Positions 47,645 to 59,219 of a stretch of DNA of 64,000 nt are shown in pieces. Each line of letters opens with the position of its first letter. The stretch's first letter is position 1. Made by a program: the position numbers and the translations under genes. The notes below the pieces were generated by a model. The model did not search any database. It was not told the origin of the DNA and worked only from the letters and a program-made list of their open reading frames with translations. Source of the stretch: Welwitschia mirabilis. Its lineage: Eukaryota > Gnetophyta > Gnetopsida > Welwitschiales. The stretch spans positions 258,906,969-258,970,968 of the forward strand of contig JBOZIK010000001.1 in assembly GCA_051453625.1 (NCBI GenBank), read 5' to 3'.

Positions 47645-48522
47645 ATTAGGTTAAGGAAATCATGATTTTACATTCTTGATTCCCAATTATGTATGAAATC
47701 TGATTAAGAAAGAGAACATTTTCTCAGTTCTATACAAAAATCACAATAAACATCATTTTTAGCATTACAACTACCTCAACGACCAAAATGGAGTACTTAA
47801 GCACTCACTAAGTTAAAAGCATTATATAACACTAGGTACCTAAGCATCAAAATTGCACTACCTAGGTGCACACTGAGCCTCAAAGTGCTGGTAAGTGAGC
47901 ACCTAACTAGTGAGGCCCAAATTTTTTTATTATTTTTCTATTATTATATGAGTTGGGATTAATGTATGTTGGTTTTGTTAATTACCAAAGTGATTAAATC
48001 CTTAACTTGAATTAATTTCAAATTATATGATGATTATGTTTTAATTACTCATAAATCTTGATGTTATATGAATGATATGGTAATTGATGATTTAAGGATG
48101 AATTAAAGTTTATTACTATAAGACATTTATGAATCACCTAAAGGTTGATTAGTTGTGCTTATAGTAATGAACATGATTATCAGTAATGTATACATACTAT
48201 TGTCTTATTTAAATACCCAAAGCTAATAAATATTTCTAATTAGTGCATGTTTTATTACCAAATGATTAATTATTATTATTAGTATCATTGTATTTGAATG
48301 TTGTGTATTGATGTATCATCCAAAGAAGAGCATTAGTATACATTAATTGTTTGAATACTTTATGTGTATAGCATGTATTTTATGTCTCAAAACATTAATG
48401 TGAATTTTTTTATTATAGTACCTATTCCCAACTTTTTGCACTCTCATGTTTTATCTATATCAGTTTTTAATGGGCTTAACTTCTTTGATTGAAGTGAGTA
48501 AGTCTAATTTTACCTCAGTGTA
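47645..48522 (+). other. Leader of copia element 1
   Basis: Non-coding leader. At 47800-47925 it holds a run of short imperfect repeats around CCTAGGTGC, GCACT and CCTAAGC, a palindrome-rich patch. The sequence just before the 57821 gap (GAGCTAGGACGCTAGGT) has the same look, so this patch may be what blocked assembly there. From 48338 on, the leader matches 57921 onwards in copy 2. Confidence 0.55.
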
Positions 48523-49212
48523 TTGGATCTTGATATTGCCCTTCAGGTAGAGGAACCTACTGCTATTACTGATGCTAGTAGTAATGAAGAGAAGTCTCAT
48601 CATAAAACTTGAGAAAGATCCAATAGAATTAGCCTGATGTTCATGAGAATGAGCGTTGCAGATAACATTAAGTCAGCTCTCCCCAAAACTGAAAGTGCTA
48701 AAGAATTTATGAAGTGTATGGGAGAGTGCTTCCAAACTGCTAACAAGTCTCTTGCTGGGACATTAATGATTACCTTAACCACCCTGGAGTTTGATGGTTC
48801 ACATACCATACATGAACATGTCATTGAAATGACGAATCTTGCAACAAGGCTTAAGTACTTAAGAATGGCTGTGGATGAGAACTTCCTTATACAGTTTATT
48901 TTTAACTCATTATCGACTGAGTATGGCCTATTCCAAATGAGCTGTAACACCATGAAAGACAAATGGAATGTGCATGAATTACACAGTACGTTAGTTCAGG
49001 AGGAAATGAGGCTTAAGAAATAAGTATGTCACTCAGTCCATTATGTGAGTCATCAAGGACATCAAGGAGCTGAAAAGAAAACTATGAAGAAACGTGATAA
49101 AGGCAAGGGGCCATTAAAGATTAGTGAGGCATCTGCATAAATCCAGAAGAAAGAACCACATAATGATAAATGTCATTTTTGTGGAAAATCTAGACACTTC
49201 CAGAAGAATTTC
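48523..49212 (+). pseudogene. Gag of copia element 1
   Basis: The frame starting at 48523 reads L-D-L-D-I-A-L and runs on to a TGA at about 48608, where tryptophan is expected. The 128 open codons at 48637-49023 then carry the UBN2-type Gag domain: MRMSVADNIKSALPKTESA, a FDGSH…HEHVIEMTNLA block, and KDKWNVHEL…LVQEE. After further stops, the zinc knuckle is at 49171-49212, C-H-F-C-G-K-S-R-H-F-Q-K-N-F: C-x2-C-x4-H-x4-C with the last cysteine changed to phenylalanine. Gag forms the particle. The opposite-strand frame at 48600-48962 is a shadow. Confidence 0.85.
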
Positions 49213-49259
49213 CCCAAACAGAGAGCTTGATTTGAGAAAAAGGGTAAGTTTAATGCTTA

Positions 49260-49551
49260 TGTATGTTTTGAATCAAACTTAACTGAATTTCCACATGGCA
49301 CTTGGTGGATTGATTCTGGATGTACGACTCATAGTTCTAACATAATGCAGGGATTCCATTCAATCCAGATCATAAATTCACATAAGAAGTTCATATTCAT
49401 GGGGAATAGAGTGAAAGCTCTAGTGGAAGCTATTGGGAATTATCGTTTAATCCTTGACACTAGATATCACCTAGATTTATTAGAAACTCTTTATGTACCT
49501 AGTTTATCTAGGAATTTCATTTTATTATCTAGACTTGATGTTGCTGGATAA
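49260..49551 (+). pseudogene. Aspartic protease of copia element 1
   Basis: In the Gag frame. The active-site block is W-W-I-D-S-G-C-T-T-H with D-S-G intact at 49312-49320, the standard copia retropepsin signature. It continues through a KFIFMGNRVKALVEAIGNY segment and LYVPSLSRN, then meets a stop at 49550. The core is one of the best preserved parts of the window, but it is cut off from Gag by stops. Confidence 0.82.
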
Positions 49552-49599
49552 TCTTTTAATTTTGGGAATGGATGTTTCAGTTTATTTAAGTATAATCAT

Positions 49600-50275
49600 C
49601 TCATTGGTACTAGTCTTCTTTGTGATGGTTTATATAAATTGAATTTGGATGGTTTGTATGTTGAAACTCTCTTAACTCTACATCATAATATTAGTGTTAG
49701 ACATAGTTTAGTGAATGAATGTTCCGCTTACTTATGGCATAATAGTTTGGGTCACATCTCTAGAGAAAGAATGAAAAGATTAATAAAGAATGAAGCTCTT
49801 CTGGATTTGGATTTCACTGACTTAAACATTTGTATGGATTGTATTAAAGGAAAGCAAATAAAACACACAAAGAAAGGAGCCATGAGAAGCACTTAGCTTC
49901 TTGAGATTGTGCACAATGATATTTGTGATCTTTTGATGTTAATTCTTTTGGAAATGAAAGATATTTTATCACCTTTATTGATGACTACTCATGTTATGGT
50001 TATGTCTATTTATTACATGAGAAATCTCAAGCAGTGGGTGCCTTGAAAATATACTTGAATGAAGTAGAAAGGAAACTCGATAGAAAGGTGAAGGTTGTCA
50101 AGTCTGATAGAGGTGGTGAGTATTACAGAAGGTCTAATGAGACTAGATATCACCTAGGTTAATTCACTAATTTCCTTGAGAAATGTGGTATTTGTGTGTA
50201 ATACACAATTACAAGTACACTGCAATAAAATGGTGTATCAGAAAGGTGTAACAAAACTTTATTGGAATGGTTAAG
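49600..50275 (+). pseudogene. Integrase of copia element 1
   Basis: The pre-integrase zinc region reads H-H-N-I-S-V-R-H…A-Y-L-W-H-N-S-L-G-H-I-S (49690-49770), then C-M-D-C-I-K-G-K, with both cysteine and histidine pairs kept. The core begins I-V-H-N-D-I-C (aspartate kept) but is frameshifted soon after. The second aspartate is kept in S-D-R-G-G-E-Y-Y (50106-50108), and the glutamate in N-G-V-S-E-R (50241-50243). All three catalytic residues survive across different frames and stops, unlike in copy 2. Confidence 0.82.
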
Positions 50276-50829
50276 AGTATGTTAAGCAATTAGTCTTTAC
50301 CCATATCTTTTTGGATATATTCCTTGAAAACTACCATGTGCTTATTGAGCAGGGTTCCTAGAAAGGCAGTTTAAAAGACACATTTTGAACTATGAACTGG
50401 TAGGACACCTAGCTTAAGGCCCCTGCATGTTTAGGGTTGCCAGGCAGAAATAAGGATTTACAATCCGCAAGAAAAGAAATTGGATGCAAGAATAATCAAT
50501 GGGTTTTTCATTAATTATCTAGAAAAATCAAAATGTCTTAGATTTTATTGTCCTAATCATAGTAAAAGAATTGTTGAAACTATAAATGCCAAAAACAATG
50601 AAAGTGAAATTCCACGAAATGTGGAAATTAAAGAAGTTAGAGTGCAAGTCCCTTTAACTTGTACTTTTGGCACTAAAGTAACTTTTCCTCTAATTATTGA
50701 ACTATATAACAATGAATAAGAGTGATAGATGAATGAACCCATGATTCACAATAAACCTATTGTAGAAGAACCATAAGAAGTAGTATTAAGGAGGTCTCAA
50801 AGAGAAAAAAGGCTTGCTATTTCGAATGA

Positions 50830-51560
50830 CTATGTGGTATATCTACAAAAATCAGAACTTGACTTAAGCATTAATGAGGATTGTCTAATTTCGTTTTCAC
50901 AAGACATTAGTGGTAATAATGTTGATAAGTAATTAGATGCCATGAAAGAAGAGTTGAAATCCATGGAACAAAATAATGTATGGGACCTTGTAGAATTACT
51001 AGAAGGTTGTAAGAGAGTTCGATGTAAATGGGTCTTTAAGACCAAACACGACTCTTATGGCAACCTTAAATGTTACAAGACCAGAGTTATTGCAAAGGGT
51101 TTTACTCAAAAGGATGGCATTGATTATAAGGAGACTTTTTCTCCAGTTTCTAAGAAAGATTCTTTTAAGATTATCATGACACTAGTAGTTTATTATGACT
51201 TGGAACTACATCAGATGGATGGAAAAATCACCTTTCTTAATGGAAATTTAGAAGAGGATGTTTATATAAACCAACCAATGGGGTTCTCAATTGAATGAAA
51301 AGAATACATGGTGTGCAAATTAAAGAAATCAATATATGGACTTAAACAAGCTTCCCATCAATGGTGTCTGAAATTCAATGATAGTCTTGTTTCATTTAAA
51401 TTTAAGAAAAACACTGTTGACTAGTGTATATATCTGAAGGTCAGTGGGAGTACGTTTATTTTTCTCATTCTGTATGTTGATGACATCTTGCTTGTAATTA
51501 ATGATCATGGTCTTTTACATGAGACTAAGAAGTTTCTTTCTAGTAACTTTAAAATGAAAG
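50830..51560 (+). pseudogene. Reverse transcriptase of copia element 1
   Basis: The RVT_2-type domain. The 118 open codons at 50942-51298 include E-E-L-K-S-M-E-Q-N-N-V-W-D-L-V-E, CKWVFKTKHDSYG, a YKTRVIAKGFTQKDGIDY block, FSPVS and H-Q-M-D-G-K with the first catalytic aspartate (51218-51220). After a stop, K-L-K-K-S-I-Y-G-L-K-Q-A-S follows and the catalytic motif Y-V-D-D is intact at 51473-51484. Stops replace codons in several places. The integrase C-terminal part lies at 50450-50820. Confidence 0.85.
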
Positions 51561-51949
51561 ATATGGGTAAAGCAAGCTATGTGACAGGGATAGAAATATT
51601 CCAGAATAGATCATAAGTATTGCTAAGCCTGTGTTAGAAAGCATATATCAATAACGTACTAGAAATATTCAAAATGGAGAGATGTTTAGCATCACCCATT
51701 TCAATTTAGAAAGGAGACAAGTTCAGTCTCATGCAATGTACTAAGAATGATCTGGAACGGAAACAGATGGAATCAATTCTATATGCATCTGTTGTTAGGA
51801 GTTTAATATATGCTCAGACTTGTAATAGACTAAATACAAGATTTACAGTTGGAATGCTAGGAAGATACTAGAGTAATCCTAGATTAGATCACTGGAAAGC
51901 TACAAAGAAGGTTTTGAGGTTCTTATAGAGAATGAAGGAATACATGCTT

Positions 51950-52414
51950 ACATATAGAAGGTCTGATCACCTTAAGATGATTAGGTATTCAGATTCGGAT
52001 TTTGCTGGATATGTGGATACAAGAAAATCCACTTTTGACTATGTATTTCTTTTAGCCGTAGGAGCAGTATCATGGAAAAGTATGAAGCAGTTAGTAAAGC
52101 TAAATTTGTGACATGTTTTAAGGCTATAATTCAGGATAACTGGCTGTGGAACTTTATTTTAGGACTTGGGGTAGTTGATAGTATTACTAGGCCACTAAAA
52201 ATTTATTGTGATAATTCCACAATTATCTTCTTTTATAAGAACGATAAGTTTGAAGTACTTTGCTATCAAAGAAGAAGTTCAAAAACAAAGAGTGTCAATA
52301 GAACATATTAGCACCAACTTCATGATAGTTAACCCTTTGACAAAAGGGTTATTACCCAAGACATTTATTGATCATGTTAAAGATATGTTCATTACTATTA
52401 ATAAGGATTGTTGA
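51950..52414 (+). pseudogene. RNase H of copia element 1 with 27-bp deletion
   Basis: Starts S-D-S-D-F-A-G-Y-V-D-T-R-K-S-T (51990-52035), then GAVSWKS and a CDNSTIIFFYKND block. Compared with copy 2, 27 bases are missing after 52248 (the K-H-containing segment before LKYF), so the domain lacks a conserved block without losing frame. It ends with VSIEHISTNFMI…PLTKGLLPKTF, the usual C terminus of copia Pol, and a stop at 52412. Confidence 0.82.
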
Positions 52415-52800
52415 ACGTAATGCTGACATTTTATGTATAATGTATTTGACATTCTGAGATCATTTATGGATATGTTTCTGATTACTTGTTTTCTAATTTG
52501 TATGCATGATTGTATTAGAATGATGTAAACAGGTTATGCCTTAAATAAAGACATTATGTTGGACCAATTATGTGCTTCTCATTTACTGGTCATGTTAAGA
52601 AGAAGACTAATTTGTGGTACATGGAAGGGACTATGTCGATCAAATGATATACAACCACCATGACTCAAATCAGTTCCTATTTTTAATTATGATTTATGAT
52701 GTATCCAATGTATAGAATGATTTAGCCATATCAATGTGTATTATGTTGGTTTAATTTATTTATTTATTAGATTATAATGTAGGATAATGTCACATGAGCC

Positions 52801-52811
52801 AAGTGGGAGAA
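52801..52811 (+). promoter_or_regulatory. Polypurine tract of copia element 1
   Basis: AAGTGGGAGAA directly before the LTR start TGTAAGAC. This is a typical plant copia tract and is preceded by CATGAGCC in both copies. Confidence 0.75.
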
Positions 52812-52902
52812 TGTAAGACTTACATGTCTCATGAAGCATGTAACTTATCTAAGGGGCTCAAAAATAATTAATTAAACAATTAAGGGCTAAAAGCATAATT
52901 GG
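52812..52902 (+). repeat. Truncated middle LTR of the copia pair
   Basis: The first 91 bases of the copia LTR (TGTAAGACTTACATGTC…GCATAATTGG). Homology stops at about 52902, just before the 35-bp repeats would begin, and LINE-like sequence of higher G+C starts. The missing part of this LTR and the leader of copy 2 would be expected after the LINE, in or beyond the gap at 57821. Confidence 0.78.
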
Positions 52903-53149
52903 GTGAATATAGATACTTAGAAGAGAGAAAGGAATATCTGGTAGAGTTTTGAGCTTTAAAAGATTCAGTAGATCTAGAGAGTAGGAGGTTGCAGGTCTTG
53001 GAGATTACTGTTCAGTGGGGTTGGTTTTAGTCCCTGATCATGAAGCAAGAGGGGCATTTTCGGCTGCAGGACAGGCTGTTGTCAGGTAAGTTTTGGAAGT
53101 CCTTTTGTAGTTTTGATTAGTTTTTAGGGTTTTTGTTAAGGGGTTTGAC

Positions 53150-54230
53150 CCCAAGATAGAGAAGACCAGTTCTCCAGGGAGGGAAAATCCCTCATATTGG
53201 ACATCAATGAAGATGCGTTCAGTGAAATCGAGAAAAAACTTAAGGTTAGCCTCATCGGCAAGTTTCCTTCATCCGGCCCTCGACCTCGGTTGGATTGGAT
53301 CTGTGATTAGGTCATAATGAAATGGACAGGGATCAGTAAGATGGATGTTATTATAATGCTAGAAGGACTGGTTTTATTCCAGCTAGACAATGAGTAAGAT
53401 CAGGATGAAATCATAGTAAGAGGACCATGATTTTTTGGAGTTAGAGATCTCGTCCTAGCCAAATGGACGCCGGGGGCACAATAGGATCCGCATTTGTTTA
53501 AGAAACTTCCGATCTAGATCTGCATCTACACATTCTCTCTAGAGTTTTGGGATGAAGATCTACTAAGAATAATGGCCTATCAGTTTGGGGATCTGATCAA
53601 GCTAGATCGAATCATGATTTAAAAAAATAGATTGGTGTTAGCTAGATTCTTTGTGTGGATAAGTATCAAGAAAATTAAAGAAATCTAATCTGTAAATTTT
53701 AGATCCAAATGAGGAACCTATGATCTAAAGGTTACTTATGAGAACCTTTTGATTTATTGCTCAACCTATGGGAAATTCGGATATCCCTTGGGAAGATGTA
53801 CTCCTTCTAAGAAGAGATGCTCATACTGTAAAAAATTAGGTCACCTATAAGAAGAATGCCAGAAGAGATTGATTGATATTGAAGATAAGTAAAAGAAGAC
53901 TTGCACTTTTTTTGGTAAGACTGATCATAATTAGAACATATGCAAACATAAGTAAAGGAAGGAACAAACTAGAAAAAGCACCACCATTTTTCTAAAGAAA
54001 AGCAAGAAAAATAAAGATCCAAAACAGGAAAACCCATTTTAACCTATCATAGATGAGAATGACAATCAAATAAACCTTCAAGACAATAAACCTAATGAAG
54101 TGGAAACCTAGATGAAGGGAAGGCTGAGCAACAGAACCTTATGAGAATAAGAAATCATAGAGAACATTGCAAATAGTTCCTAAGCTATTATTAAACACAC
54201 ATTAAAAAAAGGACAAGCATCCCAAAAGGG
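53150..54230 (+). pseudogene. ORF1 of the LINE (Gag-like, CCHC)
   Basis: The translation shows the DUF4283-type domain: a D-I-N-E-D-A-F…I-G-K-F-P-S-S-G-P-R-P block (53195-53280), then L-F-Q-L-D-N-E and F-F-G-V-R-D-L-V-L-A-K-W-T-P-G (53435-53475). The region A-Y-Q-F-G-D-L-I-K-L-D (53575-53610) and ARFFVWI follow. A CCHC knuckle at 53818-53859 has C-x2-C-x4-H-x4-C spacing with a stop inside. A second at 53902-53943 has its second cysteine changed to phenylalanine. Many stops and at least one frame change. The protein would bind the element RNA. Confidence 0.72.
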
Positions 54231-54245
54231 GTGCAAACATCCCTA

Positions 54246-54935
54246 ATGAATTGTCTCTCATGAAACTGTAGGGGATTAGGATCCTCCTATAAGAAAAGAC
54301 CCTACAAAATCTGATTATTTAACATAATATAGATCTAGTCTGCATACAAAAGATGAAGATAAAATAAGACATAGAAAACATAAAGATGGAATGGCAATAG
54401 ACCTCAAAGTAACTCTGGTGGTCTTTTGGTTTCTACTAAGAAAGAGGTAGATTTGATTTTCAGCAGTCAAAATCACATTATGATTTTTCTTAAGAATAAA
54501 GAATGGATAATTACAAATCTTTATAGTCTGCAATACAATCTAGACAAGGTTGCAGTATTAAAAGAAGCTTAAAGGAATGTAGTAGATAAATCCAAATGGA
54601 TAATTTTGGGTGACTTTAATTAATATCTACACCACTGGGAAAAATTGGGTGATGACAACTGAAACTCTAGAGGGGCTTCTATCCTAAAAGATTTTATGGT
54701 AAGACATTCTCTCATAGATATATCTATCACTAGTTGCAAATACACTTGGTTAAATAGAAGAGCAAGTGCAGAGATAATAATGTCCAATATTGATAGAGTC
54801 ATGGCTAGAAAACATGTATCTAAACTTCCTTTTGAAGATTATGGCGTAAATAGGATTTCCTCAGATCACCGTCCCATTATTCTCAAAGAAGAGATGTTTT
54901 CATCCCTAAAAATCCTATTTCATATGAAATAACAT
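54246..54935 (+). pseudogene. ORF2 endonuclease domain of the LINE
   Basis: The frame opens at ATG 54246 with M-N-C-L-S-x-N-C-R-G-L-G-S, the start of plant L1 ORF2, where the tryptophan codon has become TGA. In the same frame are W-I-I-L-G-D-F-N (GDFN at 54609-54620), the open run 54696-54932 with SKYTW-like wording, and S-D-H-R-P-I (SDHRP 54861-54875). These are the catalytic words of the apurinic-type endonuclease that nicks target DNA. The domain is well preserved apart from stops. Confidence 0.8.
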
Positions 54936-57260
54936 TGGATCAATAAAACCGAAATTAGAGTTCTTCTAGAAAGAATCTAGGCATAATATGATGGTCTACA
55001 ACCTATCACCTTCTTATATAGAGGCCTCAATACACTAAAGGCTCACATAAGATATTGGAGAAGAAAAGACAAAGAGAGATTTAACTCAAAATCTAAAATT
55101 GAGGAAGAACTCAACTACATTCAAACTAAATAGGAGAAGGGAGGTAATCAAGAAAGCCTTAGAAATAGGAAATATCAGTGCCTAATAGAGATCCAAGAAA
55201 TTCATGAGTATGAAGAGTATTATTGGAGAGAATGATTAAGGATTAAGTAGCTTAAAGAAGATGATAGACATACTAGATTCTTCTTTCAGTAGGCTAACTA
55301 GCATAGATCTAATAATAGAATTAAAAGGCGTACAATAGGAGGTAGTATTATAGGAAAAAAAAAGAAATAGCAAATGAAATGCAAGTCCATCTTCAGAAAG
55401 TCTAGGAATGGGAAGATTTCAGTCCTAGCCTAATCCCAGATAACAAAAAGATTTTAAAGGAGGATAATCAAATGCTGAGTAAACCCCTGAGTAGAAGGAG
55501 ATACTAGCTACAGTTAGATCAATGAAGAATAACTAAGTACCTGGTCTAGATGGGTGGCTAGTTAGACTCTTCAAAAACTACTTCTCTATCCTAGGGGATA
55601 ACCTCCATGATGCAATGTAGGAAATATTACATAATCAATAGATTCTTAGAGAGATGAATAAAACTAGAGTAGTCCTCATCCAGAAAAAAAGGGATGCCAG
55701 TAGACTAGAGGATATTAAGACCTTAAGGGCATGCAATGTCATTAAAAAATCTTCGCAAAAGTTATGGTTAGACGAATCACCCCCTTGTTCCCCAATGTAA
55801 TCTCAGAGAACTAAGCTGGCTTCATTCATTCTAGGTATATCCAATACCAAATCCTTCTAATCTACGAGATTATTTACTCTATTGAAAAGCACAAATTTCT
55901 ACTTCTCATTACTAAATAGATATTGAAAAAGCTTATGACTCAGTTAGTTGACAAGATTTAGGGTGCATTGTTAGAAAAATCGATTTCTCTCAAGATATTA
56001 TTAACCTTTAACAAGACATGTAGGCTTTGGCTAAGTTTAATGTGGAGGTCAATAGTCATAGATCAGACTTCTTCTCAGTGGGAAGAGGTTTGAGACAAGA
56101 GGATCCTCTATACTCATACCTTTTATGTTCATAATAAATGTTTTATAAGTTTTCATAAGAAATAATGGAGTTACAAGAATTAGAATTAGAGGAAAAATTT
56201 TTCTCAATAATCACTATGCAGATGATATTACCATTATGACCAAGGTTATCAATCAGTAAGCAAAAGCTATAAAAAATGCCATGAATACATTTGTAGAGGT
56301 AATAGGACTTCGAAGCAATTAGAACAAATCAAGAATTCATACTTTAGGTAGACCATGTATCAGAGGGGGTGAAATTTCTTGCATCATGAATGCAAAGTTA
56401 GGAGACCTTTAGGACATCTACCTAGGCATTATTCTATGGAATTTACATAGGACAAGTATCTAGAATTACAGATTAGAATCTATACAAAGGAGGTGCAGCT
56501 TTTGGCATAACAATTTCCTATACTCAAAAGCTAAAATTATTCTTGCAAATTCTTGTCTAATTTCTTCCTTTTGGTATATAGCTCCTACTATCACCCCCCA
56601 AAGAATATCATTCAAAAAATTAAAAGGAATATAAAATATTTTATCTAATTGGGAGGAAAAGACCACCACAGAATACATCTCTGTAAATGGGAAATCATAG
56701 CCTGTCCTAAGGAATTAGAAGGATGGGAAACTCAAAAACCTGAATATTATATTCTCATAGGAGCTCAAAAGATTCTAAAGAGATTATAAGAGGGAGGGCA
56801 ACCATGGAGTGATTTAATTAATCATAAGTACAAAAATTAGACAATTGAGCATGAAGTATTATATCTTTAGAAGCATCTTTGTAGAGCTCACCAACAACTT
56901 TCTAAATTGAACATCTCTCAAAGTAAAAAGTCCAAATAAATCTTGATCAAGAAATATAGAAAACATGATAGTTACAAGAAGCATTAAAGGAGACAAATAC
57001 TGGAAAAAATTAAAGTATTCTATTGGCAGAAAGAGCATTATCAAATCTTGATAAGAGATTAATTATCAAAAATGGGATTTCATGTTGATGTTAAATGTCC
57101 CATCTATCAGTTTAATGTTGAAACTACACAACATCTCTTTCATCAATGTGCATGGAGCAAGGAGCTAATCATCATAATGATAAAGTATTATTAAAGTTGC
57201 AGCACCTTTGACATGCATTTAGTAGATGGGATTCACCTGACTTTATGGCAGATATGGTGG
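54936..57260 (+). pseudogene. ORF2 reverse transcriptase and C-terminal zinc finger of the LINE
   Basis: After a helical linker come the RT blocks: LFKNYFSILGDNLHDAM (55570-55620), NKTRVVLIQKK near 55650, R-I-T-P-L-F-P-N-V-I-S (about 55770-55800) and FIHSRYIQ. The catalytic motif Y-A-D-D is intact at 56215-56226. The element ends with a reverse-transcriptase zinc finger: SFWHNNFLYSKAK near 56495, and C-P-I-Y…H-L-F-H-Q-C at 57096-57149, with the second cysteine changed to tyrosine. No C-terminal RNase H was recognised. Stops and frame changes are frequent. Confidence 0.78.
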
Positions 57261-57820
57261 ATCAGAAATAGTAATTTTCAATAATGCCCCTCTTATCTTC
57301 CCTATTTATATATCTAGGAAGATAATCTACTATCATTCTCAAATTAAAATTTCCATGGATTCCACTTTAACCTATGAGCCTACTGACCCAATCCTCTTCG
57401 AGGGATGCCTAGAGCTATGGGAGAAAATACAGGTGGTGGGGTGGGGAACCCTTCTGCACAAACTAAGAGGTAACATGAGGGCTAATATCACCACTTTTTA
57501 TAGGTAACGGAGAAGAGGATGAATAACTTTCAGAAGAATTTCATAGAAATTTCTAAAGAATCTTTTGCCAGACTATTAAAGGTCCTAGCAGAAGGTGAGA
57601 GGATCTCGTTCAGAGGCAGAGGCTAATGAGAAGTTCTCCATTTCTTTTGAGGTCGAATTCCTAAACTACCCAGTGGGCATATTAGCAGGAAGGCATTACC
57701 TTCCCCATGGGGCCTCATAGAAGAACTAGTAAATAAATATTTTATTCAATCTAGTAATTGTTCTAAGCTTTTTGGAATTCATTTTGCATTTTTTAAGGCC
57801 CTTGAGCTAGGACGCTAGGT
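57261..57820 (+). other. 3' region after LINE ORF2, nature uncertain
   Basis: G+C-richer sequence with many small open runs but no recognised domain. It may be the LINE 3' untranslated region or a separate fragment. Its last bases (GAGCTAGGACGCTAGGT) resemble the repeat-rich patch in the copia leader at 47800-47925, so the copia sequence may already have resumed just before the gap. Confidence 0.4.
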
Positions 57821-57920
57821 NNNNNNNNNNNNNNNNNNNNNNNNNNNNNNNNNNNNNNNNNNNNNNNNNNNNNNNNNNNNNNNNNNNNNNNNNNNNNNNN
57901 NNNNNNNNNNNNNNNNNNNN
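57821..57920. other. Assembly gap, 100 N
   Basis: A gap of conventional unknown size between LINE and copia element 2. It presumably hides the LINE 3' end, the rest of the middle LTR and the first 700 bases of the copia 2 internal region. Copy 2 resumes at the position matching 48338. Confidence 0.95.
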
Positions 57921-58109
57921 TACATTAATTGTTTGAATACTTTATGTGTATAGCATGTATTTTATGTCTCAAAACATTAATGTGAATTTTATTATTAAAG
58001 TACTTATTCCCAACTTTTTGCACTCTCATGTTTTGTTTGTACTAATTTTAAATGAGCTCAACTTCTTTAACTGAAGTTAGTAACTCCAATTTCACCTTAG
58101 TGTATTGGA

Positions 58110-58800
58110 TCTTGATCTTGTCCTTCAGGTAGAGAAACCTACTACTATTACTAATGCTAGTAGTAATGAAGAGAAGCCTCATCATAAAACTTAGGAAATA
58201 TCCAATAGACTTATCCTAGTGCTCATGATAATGAGTGTTATAGGTAACATTAAGTTAGCTCTCCCTAAAACTGAAAGTGCTAAAGAATTTATGAAGTTTG
58301 TGGAAGAGTTATCCCAAACTCTTGGCAAGTCTCTTGCTAGGATATTAATGAGTACCTTAACCAACATGGAATTTGATGGTTCACATACCATGCATAAAAA
58401 TATCAATGAAATGACAAATATTGTAGTAAGGCTTAACTCCTTAGGAATTATTATGGATGAGATATTCCTTATACAGTTTATTCTTAACTCATTACCAACT
58501 AAGCATTACCCATTCTAAATGATATATAACACCATGAAAGACAAATGAAATGTGCATGAATCATATAATACATTAACTCAGGAGGAAATAAGGCTTAAGA
58601 ATTAAGGTATTTACTTATTCCATTATGTGAGTCATCTAGGATGTCAAGGAGTTGGAAAAAAAAACTATAAAAAAATATGATAAGGGTAAGGGACCATTAA
58701 ATATTAATAAGGCATCTACACAAATGTAGAAGAAAGAACTACATAATAATAAATGTCATTTTTGTAGAAAATCTAAATTATTCTATAAGAATTACCAATA
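58110..58800 (+). pseudogene. Gag of copia element 2
   Basis: The 99 open codons at 58219-58518 carry the UBN2-type domain seen in copy 1: GNIKLALPKTESAKEFMKF, LMSTLTNMEFDGSHTM and the LIQFILNSLPTKH block. It then meets a stop. The knuckle (about 58757-58798) keeps the first two cysteines, but the histidine is leucine and the last cysteine tyrosine, so RNA binding would be lost. The opposite-strand 58191-58406 frame is a shadow. Confidence 0.78.
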
Positions 58801-58859
58801 ATGAAGAGCTTGGTTTAAGAAATAGGGTAAGTTTAATGATTATGTATGTTTCAAATCAA

Positions 58860-59180
58860 ACTTAACTAAAGTTTCACATAACACTTAGAGGATTGATTTT
58901 GGATTTATAACTCGTGTTTTTAACATAATGTAGGTATTCCATTTAATCTAGATCATAAATTCACATGAGAAGTTCATGTTCATGAAGAATAGAGTAAAAA
59001 TTCTAGTGGAAGCTATTAAGACTTATTGTTTAATCCTTAACATTGTATATTACCTAGATTAATTGAAAACTCTTTATGTACTTAGTTTATCTAGGAATTT
59101 CATTTCATTGTCTAGACTCGATATTGCTGGATGCTCTTTTAATTTTGGTAATAGATGCTTTAGTTTATTTAAATATAATC
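58860..59180 (+). pseudogene. Protease of copia element 2, active site lost
   Basis: Aligned to copy 1. The active-site word D-S-G reads D-F-G at 58895-58903 and the following T-T-H is damaged. The rest (KFMFMKNRVKILVEAI-like) is recognisable between stops. No activity is possible. Confidence 0.7.
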
Positions 59181-59219
59181 ATCTCATTGGTTGGTATTCT
59201 TTTTGATGCTTTATATAAA

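Larger units (their letters stand above)
47124..52902 (+). mobile_element. Copia element 1
   Basis: A Ty1/copia element on the plus strand. It has a 5' LTR (47124-47630), initiator-tRNA primer site, gag, protease, integrase, RT and RNase H in copia order (integrase before RT), a polypurine tract, and the first 91 bases of a 3' LTR (52812-52902) that then breaks into a LINE. Gag, protease and the integrase start share one frame from 48523, interrupted by stops; a frameshift follows in the integrase. It is better preserved than copia element 2 but not functional. Confidence 0.85.
52903..57820 (+). mobile_element. L1-type LINE (non-LTR retrotransposon) inserted in the copia LTR
   Basis: Plus-strand order: an ORF1 with a nucleic-acid-binding N-terminal domain and CCHC knuckles, then an endonuclease, reverse transcriptase and zinc-finger end, the plan of plant L1 elements. 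The first 600 bases are visibly richer in G+C than the surroundings, which suggests a younger insertion, although both frames are broken. No poly(A) tail or target duplication is visible because the 3' end meets the N run at 57821. Confidence 0.78.
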
